A DNA stretch of 49,453 bases, from NCBI GenBank assembly GCA_021847835.1, contig JAJZPR010000016.1, positions 1 to 49,453 on the forward strand, read 5' to 3'. This document shows positions 24,541-31,817 of the stretch, piece by piece. Position 1 is the first letter of the stretch. Each line of letters starts with the position of its first letter. Both the position numbers and the translations under genes were made by a program. A model generated the notes under the pieces. The model was not told where the DNA came from, did no database searches, and worked only from the letters and a program-made list of their open reading frames with translations. The DNA is from Pseudomonadota bacterium (lineage in GTDB: Bacteria; Pseudomonadota; Gammaproteobacteria; Burkholderiales; Thiobacillaceae).

Positions 24541-26361
24541 TCAGGCGCAGTCCGCCTCGGGGACCGGCTCCTCGGACGCCAGCTTGCGCCCGAAGGGCAT
24601 GCGGCGCTGGTCGATGAAGAGGCTGCTGCCGTCGATGCGCTTGGCCATGCGCTTGGCCTCGGAGGCGGCGCGGGCGACTTCCTGGTACTGGTGGAAGTGT
24701 GCGGGGTCGACCAGGACGGCGCCGATGGACAGCGTGACCAGAGCGTGGAAGGCCATGACGCCGCGCCTGTCCTCGCTGCGGTAGCCGCCGTCCGCCACGT
24801 GCTCGGGGCTGAAGAAGGCCTGGCACTCGCGATCGAAACGCGCCAGCAGGCCGTGGCAGCGTATCTCCCAGTCGAGACTCTGGAACAGGACGACGAAGTC
24901 GTCGCCGCCGATGTGGCCGACGAAATCGAGTTCGGGGTTGCAGCTCTCGCGCAGGATGCGGGCGAGCAGCTGGATGATGTCGTCGCCGCGGCGGAAGCCG
25001 TAGACGTCGTTGTAGGGCTTGAACTGGTCGAGGTCGAAATACGCGGTGACGAAGGTCTGGCCGTTGGCGAGCAGGCGTTCCAGGTGTTCCTGGATCGGCA
25101 CGTTGCCGGGCAGGCCGGAAAGGGGGTTGGCGTAGCGGGCGGCGACGATCTGCATCTCGGTGACTTCGCGCATCAGGTCGAATCCGGAGCCGAGCCCGAG
25201 GTAGCGCCCTTCGCTGGTGATGATGAACCCCTGGGTGAAGGCGGCCTTGCCCTTTTTCACCACCAGTTCCGACAGCTCGGTCATGCGCGTGGCCTTGTCG
25301 ACGATGAGCGGGTCGGCGTCCATCATGTCGCGGCAGGGCTTGCGGCCGTGGAGTTCGCGTCCGTAGAGGCTGATGAAACGGTCGAGCAGGGCGGGGCGGT
25401 GGATGATGCCGACCGGGACGCCCTGGTCGACCACGGCGACCGCGTGCAGCTCGGGGTGCTGCATCAGCAGGTCGAGCACCTCCTGGCTGGGGGTTTTCGG
25501 GGAAACCGCGGGCGCCGAGGCGACCAGCCGGTCGGCGGAAGCCTGCAGGCTGTCGCGCGCCTGGGCCATGGGAAACACGCTGACGGTGCCCGACTGCAGG
25601 CAGGCTTCCACGTCGCGCGGCAGCAGCCGGATCGGCACCGGCGAGGGACGCCCGATCAGGTAACCCTGCGCATAGCGGATGCCGAGGTCTTTCAGCACCG
25701 CCAGTTCGGAGGTGTTTTCCACGCCTTCGGCGATCACGCAGGAGTGCGCGCCTTCTGCCAGCTGCCGGATCGAGCGCACGAACTGGATCTTGTGGGGGTC
25801 CTGATGGATGCCGGAGATGAAATGCTTGTCGATCTTGACGAAGGCCGGCTTCAGTTCCGACCACAGGCGCAGGCTGGAGAAGCCTTCGCCGAGGTCGTCG
25901 ATGGCGACCTCGATCCCTTCCGCGCGGAAGAGCGACGCGGCCTGCCGTAAGTCGCCGTAATCGAGCGCAGCGGATTGTTCGGTGATCTCGAACACCACCT
26001 GGCCGCTGGAAAGACCGGCGTCCGCCAGCGCCGCCAGCATGGCGGATGGCGAAAAGCTGGGGTCGAGCAGGCTGCCGGGCGACAGGTTCACGAACAGCCG
26101 CCCCGGCAGATTGAGGCGGGCGAAGGTCTTGAGCGCCACCCGTGCGCAGGCCCAGTCGAGTTCCGCCAGCAGGCCATGATGCTCGGCCGCGCGGAACATC
26201 GCCTGCGGCGCATGCAGCGGACTGTTCGACGGCCCGCGCGACAGCGCCTCGTAGCCCGTGACCCGTCCTTCCACCAGGTCGAGCACCGGCTGCAACAGGG
26301 TCATCAGGCGCGATTTGGCGATGATGTCTTCCAGATGGGAACGCATTTCTTCGTGGCTCAT
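24541..26361 (-). CDS. EAL-CBS-GGDEF cyclic-di-GMP signalling protein
   Basis: A 606-residue cytoplasmic protein without TM segments. The EAL phosphodiesterase domain (about 1-250) keeps its catalytic residues: YEALSRGP, FVNLSPGS, FEITEQSA, AIDDLGEGFSSL, VKIDKHFI, AEGVEN, QGYLIGRP. A CBS pair follows (about 290-420; VAVVDQGVPVGIIHR, FIITSEGRYLGLG). The GGDEF domain (about 430-600) has YFDLDQFKPYNDVYGF and the signature GGDDF in place of GGDEF, with no RxxD inhibitory site (PELD instead). It probably degrades c-di-GMP; cyclase activity is doubtful. No clear ribosome binding site supports ATG 26361. It lies divergent to epsA, which suggests c-di-GMP control of matrix production. Confidence 0.9.
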   Translation of the reverse strand: MSHEEMRSHLEDIIAKSRLMTLLQPVLDLVEGRVTGYEALSRGPSNSPLHAPQAMFRAAEHHGLLAELDWACARVALKTFARLNLPGRLFVNLSPGSLLDPSFSPSAMLAALADAGLSSGQVVFEITEQSAALDYGDLRQAASLFRAEGIEVAIDDLGEGFSSLRLWSELKPAFVKIDKHFISGIHQDPHKIQFVRSIRQLAEGAHSCVIAEGVENTSELAVLKDLGIRYAQGYLIGRPSPVPIRLLPRDVEACLQSGTVSVFPMAQARDSLQASADRLVASAPAVSPKTPSQEVLDLLMQHPELHAVAVVDQGVPVGIIHRPALLDRFISLYGRELHGRKPCRDMMDADPLIVDKATRMTELSELVVKKGKAAFTQGFIITSEGRYLGLGSGFDLMREVTEMQIVAARYANPLSGLPGNVPIQEHLERLLANGQTFVTAYFDLDQFKPYNDVYGFRRGDDIIQLLARILRESCNPELDFVGHIGGDDFVVLFQSLDWEIRCHGLLARFDRECQAFFSPEHVADGGYRSEDRRGVMAFHALVTLSIGAVLVDPAHFHQYQEVARAASEAKRMAKRIDGSSLFIDQRRMPFGRKLASEEPVPEADCA

Positions 26362-26429
26362 GAAGGGCGGGGAAATGGACTGAACCGCGAACGATAGGCC
26401 GGATGCATTACGGGGGTGTGAAGGGGGGC

Positions 26430-26547
26430 AGAGCGCCCGCTTTGCGGGCTTCAAGTTGCAAGTTACAAGGTACAAGGGATTCGTGGCCGGGCAGGGGGCG
26501 CGCGCCGGGTTTGAATTTCCTTGAATCTTGAATCTTGAATCTTGCAA
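26430..26547. repeat. Heptamer-arm repeat with end hairpin (copy F)
   Basis: It starts AGAGCGC, runs through hairpin GCCCGC-TTT-GCGGGC (26435-26449), then CTTCAAG, TTGCAAG, TTACAAG, GTACAAG (to 26476). A core of 33-34 nt with TCGTGGCCGGGCAG follows, then TTTGAAT, a 3-nt spacer and three CTTGAAT plus CTTGCAA. It lies between the divergent start codons of the EAL-GGDEF gene and epsA, so both promoters must be in or beside it. Confidence 0.78.
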
Positions 26548-26603
26548 CTGTCATCCCGTTGTCATTGCGCATGCTTATGCTCGCAGCCCACCAGGGGAGG
26601 CAT

Positions 26604-27383
26604 ATGAATAACGCAAGCGATCTCGGCGACGAAGAGTGCGGCCATCTGGCGCGCATTCTGCTCGCCTCGCGCCGGGTCACGCTGCGCCATCATTTTTTCA
26701 GCTGGGTGCATGGACCGGTGCAGTCGCTCATCCCCCACGAAATCCTCCTGTGCGGGGTGGCGGACGAGAGCGGCTGCCTGCTGCACGAGCGTTTCACCGC
26801 CTGCCGGTATTTCAAGGACGACCATTACCACCGCGTGATCCATCCGGGCCATGGACTCATCCACCAGCTGGCCCAGGAATGGCATGCCCTCGGCGAGCCC
26901 CGCATGATCCCCGCGCCGCACGATGAAACCGGCGGCTGGCACACGCGCCTCGTCGATCTCGAACTCAAGAACGTCGCCTTCCACGGCCTCGGCTGGCTCG
27001 ACGGCCAGATGAAGGGCTATGCCAGCTTCTCGCGCGTGCGGGCGCCGTTCGACAGCCGCCTCGCGATGTACATCGAGATCCTGCTGCCGCACCTGCTCGC
27101 CACCCTGGCGCGGGTGCTGGCCAACGAGGCCCGCACCCGCGCCAACAGCACGCGGCCGGTGGGCCTCATCACCGCGCGCGAGGTCGAGGTGCTGACCTGG
27201 GTGCGCGACGGCAAGACCAACGAGGAAATCGCCGCGATCCTCGGCCTGTCGATGCTGACCGTGAAGAACCACCTGCGCCACGCGATGAAGAAACTGGTCG
27301 TGCGCACCCGCGGCCAGGCCGTCGCCAAGGCGATCGCACTGGGTTTTCTGCGCGCGCAGGCGATCCGCAGCAGCGCGGAATGA
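26604..27383 (+). CDS. epsA: EpsA, LuxR-type regulator of the EPS/exosortase system
   Basis: A 259-residue regulator. The N-terminal about 175 residues form the sensor region seen in EpsA proteins of exosortase-B genomes (LARILLASRRVTLRHHFFSW, HEILLCGVADESG, CRYFKDDHYHRVIHPGHGL). The C-terminus is a GerE/LuxR helix-turn-helix (LITAREVEVLTWVRDGKTNEEIAAILGLSMLTVKNHLRHAMKKLVV). No receiver domain or phospho-Asp pocket is present. AGGGGAGG 3 nt before ATG 26604 is a strong ribosome binding site. It likely controls the eps genes; its ligand is unknown. The TGA stop shares its A with the first base of repeat copy G. Confidence 0.9.
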   Translation: MNNASDLGDEECGHLARILLASRRVTLRHHFFSWVHGPVQSLIPHEILLCGVADESGCLLHERFTACRYFKDDHYHRVIHPGHGLIHQLAQEWHALGEPRMIPAPHDETGGWHTRLVDLELKNVAFHGLGWLDGQMKGYASFSRVRAPFDSRLAMYIEILLPHLLATLARVLANEARTRANSTRPVGLITAREVEVLTWVRDGKTNEEIAAILGLSMLTVKNHLRHAMKKLVVRTRGQAVAKAIALGFLRAQAIRSSAE

Positions 27384-27537
27384 GAGCGCCCGCGCGGGGC
27401 GCGGGCTTCAAGAAGCAAGATTCAAGTTGCAAGGTGGTCGTGGCCGGGCAGAAGTCCGCTCGCCGGGCTTGAATTCCCTTGTAACTTGCAACTTGAATCT
27501 TGAGACTTGAAGCGCGTGCCCCCGGCACGCGCGCTCT
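27383..27537. repeat. Complete 155-bp heptamer-arm element (copy G)
   Basis: This is the best-preserved copy. The left end is AGAGCGC with hairpin GCCCGCGC-GGG-GCGCGGGC. Then come CTTCAAG, AAGCAAG, ATTCAAG, TTGCAAG, a 34-nt core (27434-27467) and CTTGAAT, spacer TCC, CTTGTAA, CTTGCAA, CTTGAAT, CTTGAGA, CTTGAAG. The right end is hairpin GCGCGTGCC-CCC-GGCACGCGC closing with GCGCTCT, the inverse of the left end. The first base is the last base of the epsA stop. No open gene is seen between here and 27738. Confidence 0.85.
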
Positions 27538-27547
27538 GTCCCCGGGA

Positions 27548-27569
27548 TGAGCCGTCCGGCTCAGTTTTC
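27548..27569 (+). terminator. Intrinsic terminator after epsA and repeat copy G
   Basis: The stem TGAGCCG / CGGCTCA (27548-27563) is separated by only TC, so the inner pairs probably open to a larger loop. It is followed by GTTTTCT. This is a plausible rho-independent terminator for epsA transcripts that pass the repeat. Confidence 0.55.
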
Positions 27570-27649
27570 TCCTCCCTTCATCCCCATCGCATGTCATCCC
27601 CGATCCCTAAAGTGGGCCTGTCCGCATACGGCGGGCTCGATTTCCGGTT

Positions 27650-27737
27650 GGCCTGCCATCCACGGCAGGCCTGCCCCACAGGGGGGCGGAAAGCTTTGCA
27701 AACTTTCTGGGTCTTTTTTCAAAAAGAGGAGTACTAC
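27650..27737 (+). promoter_or_regulatory. Structured 5' leader of PEP-CTERM gene
   Basis: The perfect 8-bp hairpin GGCCTGCC-ATCCAC-GGCAGGCC (27650-27671) is followed by CCCC-ACAG-GGGG, then GAAAG/CTTTC around TTTGCAAA and CTTTTTTCAAAAAG just before the ribosome binding site AGAGGAG. I find no match to the c-di-GMP-I riboswitch consensus. Several stems in a row suggest a regulatory leader, but compositional chance is not excluded. Confidence 0.35.
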
Positions 27738-28520
27738 ATGAAACTGAAACTTATCGCCCTGGCCGCCATGCTGGCCGCGGGTTCCGCCAACGCTGCCATC
27801 GACAATGGCAAGCTCTCCGGGAACGGCGAAATGTTCCTGGTCGTCAACGACGCGGTCGCCGGCTATTCCTTCGTCGGCGATCTGGGCATTGCCATGGACA
27901 GCTTCAACGGCGCCGTCAGCCAGTCCTTCAACCTGAATGGCTTCTCGCAGTGGGGTTCGTTCATGACCGCCATCGGCGGCAATTTGAACAATGCTGTGTT
28001 TGCAGTTCTGGCGCAGGATAGTCTGGGCTCTACTGCAGGCGCTGATCGTATGCTGGTTTCGACCTCAAGCGCCGTGAGTGAGGCTGACATGGAGGCAACC
28101 AAGAGCAACAATTTTGCTTCGGCCGCGACCCAGATGAATACTTGGCTGGACTCGCTCAATAACAACACCAACGTGGTGGGCGGCGACATGAATACTGTGG
28201 CCAATGGTTCCGCTTATTCGGTAGTCGGCTCCGGTACCTATTTCGATGATGAAATCCAAGGCTATATCAAAAACAAGCTGACCTATAGCGTTTACACCGA
28301 CGCCAACGAGGCTGCCAAATTTGGTATGCAGGTTACGGGTGGTACGCAATCCTCCCTCGCTGCCACCATCTACACCCCCTATGCCGGCAGTTTCACGGTC
28401 GATGGTACGACCCTGGCCTACACCGTGGCTGCCGTTCCCGAAGCCGAAACCTACGCCATGATGCTGGCCGGTCTGGGCTTGGTGGGCTTCATGGTGAGCC
28501 GTCGCCGCAACGCGGCCTGA
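27738..28520 (+). CDS. PEP-CTERM surface protein, likely XrtB substrate
   Basis: A 260-residue exported protein. The signal peptide is MKLKLIALAAMLAAGSANA. The mature start GNGEMFLVVNDAVAGYSFVGDLGIAMDSF resembles a PEP-CTERM subfamily common in Betaproteobacteria. The middle is Asn/Ser/Thr-rich (LDSLNNNTNVVGGDMNTV). The sorting tail is VPEAETY, hydrophobic AMMLAGLGLVGFMV, then SRRRNAA. AGAGGAG about 7 nt upstream fixes ATG 27738. It lies behind epsA and ahead of the two-partner secretion genes; EpsA-controlled expression is possible. Its function is unknown. Confidence 0.92.
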   Translation: MKLKLIALAAMLAAGSANAAIDNGKLSGNGEMFLVVNDAVAGYSFVGDLGIAMDSFNGAVSQSFNLNGFSQWGSFMTAIGGNLNNAVFAVLAQDSLGSTAGADRMLVSTSSAVSEADMEATKSNNFASAATQMNTWLDSLNNNTNVVGGDMNTVANGSAYSVVGSGTYFDDEIQGYIKNKLTYSVYTDANEAAKFGMQVTGGTQSSLAATIYTPYAGSFTVDGTTLAYTVAAVPEAETYAMMLAGLGLVGFMVSRRRNAA

Positions 28521-28537
28521 ATGCTGTCTGTATGAGT

Positions 28538-28560
28538 CCGGCCTCTCTACAGGAGGCCGG
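28538..28560 (+). terminator. Hairpin after PEP-CTERM gene
   Basis: The stem CCGGCCTC / GAGGCCGG with 7-nt loop TCTACAG is followed by TTGGAATCTGTTTTG. The T-run comes late, so termination is likely but perhaps incomplete. Confidence 0.6.
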
Positions 28561-28637
28561 TTGGAATCTGTTTTGCCCATGGCTGAGGCCTTTGCCGGCG
28601 GCCAGGCTGCTGTGAATTTATCTTTGGAGATCGAAAC

Positions 28638-29921
28638 ATGAAACTGAATCAAATCGCTGTTGCCGTGGCCGCACTGGCCGCTGGCGTTGCCCATGCCGCC
28701 CCGGTGACCCCGGACCTCGTGATCAAGCTCGACGGCGCTACTGCCGTGGCGCAATCCGTCGTCGACGTCGCCTCCTTCCTGTGCAAGGACGGTGCCGGCG
28801 CCGCCACCACCAAGCTGATGAGCAACAGCGCAGACAAGGTCAGCGCGGTGTACTGTTCGGCCGGCGTCAAGGCCGAATCGGGCCTGCCGCTTGCCACCAA
28901 GGTGCTGGTGATGAAGAACAACAAGGACGGCTCGCTCGAAACCTTCGACCGCGCCCTGTCGCGCAAGGCCCAGACCAAGCTGCTGAAGGTCGCCGGTCTG
29001 GACGACACCTGCGGCACCACCTGCGCCACCGAACTGGTCGATGCCGACGGCGGTTTCTCCGACGTGGACGAAAAAATCTGGATCGGTCGCAACCAGTTCG
29101 ACCCTTCCCTGGTGAGCGGCGGCTACACGGTCAAGGCCGGTTTTGCCGGCCAGGGCTTCGGCATCGTCGTGACCAAGGCGTTGTACGACGCTATGCAGCT
29201 TGCTCAAGGCCTGGACGATGCTGACGATGCCCCGGGTGTCAATCAGCCCAACATCACCAGCCAGCAGTTCACTTCTATCCTTTCCGTTACTGGCGGTTAC
29301 AAGATCGATTGGTCGCCCATCGTCGGTGCGGCGGGTTCCGGCATGGCGATCAATCTGTGCCGCCGCACCAACGCCTCGGGCACCCAGGCTTCGATGGATG
29401 CCTTCTTTCTTGGTAATCCTTGCCTGAGCTCTGCCAAGCCCACTTTCGGTGCGCTTGAACCCGCCTACGCGGCCGATTCCGCTCCTGGCGAGTTCGAAGT
29501 GATCGAGAACCCGGGCACCGGCGACGTGAAGACCTGCCTGAGCAGCCGCAATGCCGTGGCCGACGCCAACCAGTTCGCCATCGGCGTGATGTCGCTGGAA
29601 AACGCCGACTCGGCCGACTACAAGTACGTCAAGCTCGACGGCGTGGCGCCCAACGAGGAAGCCACCCGCCGCCAGTCCGTGGTCGACGGCCGCTACAACT
29701 TCGCCGAGGAAATGGTGCTGGCCTATCGCAACGACGCGCCGGCCAACGTGAAGACCTATCTGGCCAACTTTGCCACGGTGATGGGCGACCCCACCAAGGT
29801 TGCCGCGCTGAACGGCGTGTTCGTGGTGCCGGGTACCTCCACGCATGCTGACTTCTCCAACCGCGTGCACAAGGGCACCCGCGGCGGCAACGCTTGCCAG
29901 GCCTTCCAGTTGTACGAGTGA
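28638..29921 (+). CDS. Secreted protein of the two-partner secretion locus
   Basis: A 427-residue exported protein with signal peptide MKLNQIAVAVAALAAGVAHA, whose first codons resemble those of the preceding PEP-CTERM gene. It has no sorting tail. Six cysteines occur in the mature part (FLCKDG, VYCSAG, TCGTTCATE and others), some likely paired. The layout (VIKLDGATAVAQSVVDVASFL, WIGRNQFDPSLVSGGYTV, FVVPGTSTHADFSNRVHKGTR) loosely recalls periplasmic substrate-binding folds, but I cannot assign a family. TTGGAGA precedes the ATG and a strong terminator follows. Position directly before the FhaC-type gene suggests a surface role linked to the big exoprotein. Confidence 0.75.
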   Translation: MKLNQIAVAVAALAAGVAHAAPVTPDLVIKLDGATAVAQSVVDVASFLCKDGAGAATTKLMSNSADKVSAVYCSAGVKAESGLPLATKVLVMKNNKDGSLETFDRALSRKAQTKLLKVAGLDDTCGTTCATELVDADGGFSDVDEKIWIGRNQFDPSLVSGGYTVKAGFAGQGFGIVVTKALYDAMQLAQGLDDADDAPGVNQPNITSQQFTSILSVTGGYKIDWSPIVGAAGSGMAINLCRRTNASGTQASMDAFFLGNPCLSSAKPTFGALEPAYAADSAPGEFEVIENPGTGDVKTCLSSRNAVADANQFAIGVMSLENADSADYKYVKLDGVAPNEEATRRQSVVDGRYNFAEEMVLAYRNDAPANVKTYLANFATVMGDPTKVAALNGVFVVPGTSTHADFSNRVHKGTRGGNACQAFQLYE

Positions 29922-29973
29922 TCCAACCTGAAAGCGAGCGGCTGAAGTGGGCCGCCGCTTGATGGTGCAGCAG

Positions 29974-30007
29974 GCCATTCCCCGCGCAGGCGGGGAATGG
30001 CTTTTTT
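29974..30007 (+). terminator. Strong intrinsic terminator
   Basis: A perfect 12-bp stem GCCATTCCCCGC / GCGGGGAATGGC with loop GCAG is followed by six T. It is a classical rho-independent terminator, so the FhaC-type gene needs its own promoter or readthrough. Confidence 0.93.
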
Positions 30008-30048
30008 GCCGAATGTGAACGCCAAGAACAAGACAGAACGAAACAAGC

Positions 30049-31662
30049 ATGTCGACACACCGACACCCGAATTCCCCGATGGCCCACCTGTTGCGTCTGG
30101 CGACGCTGGTCGGGCTGTGTTTATTGAGTGTTTTCCCCGGCGTTGCCGCAGCTGCCGAGACGGGCGCGGCCGAAGCCAGCCATTTCGACATCCTGGAATA
30201 TGTGGTCGAGGGCAATACCACCCTGCCGACGGCGCGTATCGAGGAAGCGGTCTACCCCTTCATGGGCGAGCAGAAAACCATCGCCGATGTGGAACAGGCG
30301 CGCGAAGCGCTGGAAAAGGCTTATCACGCGTCCGGCTACCTGACTGTGTTCGTGAACATTCCCGAGCAGAAGGTGCAGAACGGCGAAGTGCACCTGCAGG
30401 TGACAGAAGGCAAGGTCGAACGGCTCAGGGTGAGCGGCTCGCGCTACTACTCGCTGGGCGCGATCAAGGCCGGCGCGGCGGAACTGGAGGAGGGCAAGGT
30501 GCCCAACTTCAACGTCGTGCAGCAAGAGCTGGGCGACCTCAACCGCAATGCGGGCCGCCGGGTGACGCCCGTGCTGCGCGCGGGCCGCATTCCCGGAACC
30601 ATCGAGGCTGAGCTGAAGGTGGACGACCAGCTGCCCCTGCACGCCAGCGTGGAGGTGAACGACCGTTACAGCCGCGACACCACGAAAACCCGTCTCAGTG
30701 CCGCGGTGCGCTACGACAACCTGTGGCAGGAAGGCCATAGCCTCAATCTCAATTTCCAGGTGGCGCCCGAAGCGCCGGAAGAATCCAAGGTGCTGGTGGC
30801 GACCTACGTTGCGCCGCTGGCCTCGGGCAATACGCTGGCGGCCTACGCGGTGGCCTCGGACACCGACGTGACCACGGTGGGCGGCATCAACTCGCTGGGC
30901 AAGGGCACCATCCTCGGCCTGCGTTACATCCTGCCGCTGCGCCCGCTGCCGGGCATGTTTCATTCGCTGAGCCTGGGAGTGGATTACAAGGATTATGAGG
31001 ATTCCGTGCTGTTTGGCAGTTCGCAGGACTCGAACCTGCCGATCACCTACATGCCGTTCACGCTGGGCTACGACATCAGCCTGAACGGCAAGCAGGATCA
31101 GGTTCAACTGGGATTGTCCACCGTGTTTTCGCTGCGTGACGTGGTGAGCGATACCGCGGAGTTCGAGGCCAAGCGCACCGGGGCACGCGCGAATTTTGCG
31201 TATTTGAAAGCCGATTTCCGTCATCGCCATACCTTCGGCAACGGCATCAGCCTGGCTGAGAACGTCTCCGCGCAGTTCACCGATTCGCCCCTGATTTCCA
31301 ACGAGCAGATGGCCGCGGGCGGTGCCGACACGGTGCGCGGTTACCCCGAATCGGCCGCGCTGGGCGACCGTGGCTGGCGCGTAGGACTGGAACTGAGCAG
31401 TCCGTCGCTGGCGGGCGCGTGGTCGCCCGGCTTGAACGAACTGCGTGTGCTGGGTTTCGCCGAAGCCGCCCGGCTGGATTACCTGGAAGCCAGCGTACTT
31501 CAGGAAAGCCGTTTCGATCTGGCTTCAGTGGGGCTGGGCATGCGTTTTCGTGCTGCCAGATACGTGAGCGGCGCGCTGGATTACGCATGGCCGCTGGAAG
31601 ACGCCGGTGGCGTGGAAGCGGGAGATGGCCGGATCCATTTCCGCCTGGGGGCGGAATGGTAA
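30049..31662 (+). CDS. FhaC/ShlB-type two-partner secretion transporter
   Basis: A 537-residue outer-membrane Omp85/TpsB transporter. The signal sequence covers about 1-36 (RLATLVGLCLLSVFPGVAAAA). Two POTRA-like domains follow (YVVEGNTTLPTARIEEAVYPF, then LQVTEGKVERLRVSGSRYY, about 45-200), then a 16-strand-type barrel. The conserved L6 tip motif VRGYPES (about residue 428) is present, as in FhaC. The chain ends with a terminal aromatic (FRLGAEW). ATG 30049 has no strong ribosome binding site; ATG 30079 in frame would shorten the signal n-region. It should secrete the giant exoprotein encoded next. Confidence 0.93.
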   Translation: MSTHRHPNSPMAHLLRLATLVGLCLLSVFPGVAAAAETGAAEASHFDILEYVVEGNTTLPTARIEEAVYPFMGEQKTIADVEQAREALEKAYHASGYLTVFVNIPEQKVQNGEVHLQVTEGKVERLRVSGSRYYSLGAIKAGAAELEEGKVPNFNVVQQELGDLNRNAGRRVTPVLRAGRIPGTIEAELKVDDQLPLHASVEVNDRYSRDTTKTRLSAAVRYDNLWQEGHSLNLNFQVAPEAPEESKVLVATYVAPLASGNTLAAYAVASDTDVTTVGGINSLGKGTILGLRYILPLRPLPGMFHSLSLGVDYKDYEDSVLFGSSQDSNLPITYMPFTLGYDISLNGKQDQVQLGLSTVFSLRDVVSDTAEFEAKRTGARANFAYLKADFRHRHTFGNGISLAENVSAQFTDSPLISNEQMAAGGADTVRGYPESAALGDRGWRVGLELSSPSLAGAWSPGLNELRVLGFAEAARLDYLEASVLQESRFDLASVGLGMRFRAARYVSGALDYAWPLEDAGGVEAGDGRIHFRLGAEW

Positions 31663-31692
31663 GCGCCGCTGACGGCCGCCTGGCCTGGTGGA

Positions 31693-31722
31693 GGGGCGAT
31701 ATGAGCTGATCGGCTCATGCCC
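31693..31722 (+). other. Hairpin before the giant exoprotein gene
   Basis: ATGAGC-TGATCG-GCTCAT (31701-31718) with outer pairs GGGC/GCCC. The wording (CGATATG ... TCGGCTCAT) resembles the stronger hairpin at 43033-43068 behind the same gene. It may end or attenuate the transporter transcript; there is no T-run. Confidence 0.35.
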
Positions 31723-31817
31723 GGTGTAACCCCCGGGAAGCACCCAAAAATTAATGTAGACGAACAAAACAGGATGTCGGCTGGCTTTTTGGACCCCGGC
31801 CCTGAGTGGAGAGCACC

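Noticed and set aside
24262..24617. Open frames reading through the heptamer array (QVASCKL and SRFKVQG repeats)
   Set aside because: All three forward frames are open only because the unit has no stop; there is no ribosome binding site.
28065..30221. Long minus-strand open frame (718 codons) opposite the secreted-protein gene
   Set aside because: It is antisense to genes with clear signal peptides and family matches, has low-complexity His/Val/Arg/Gly-rich composition and no domain; it is an effect of high GC codon use.
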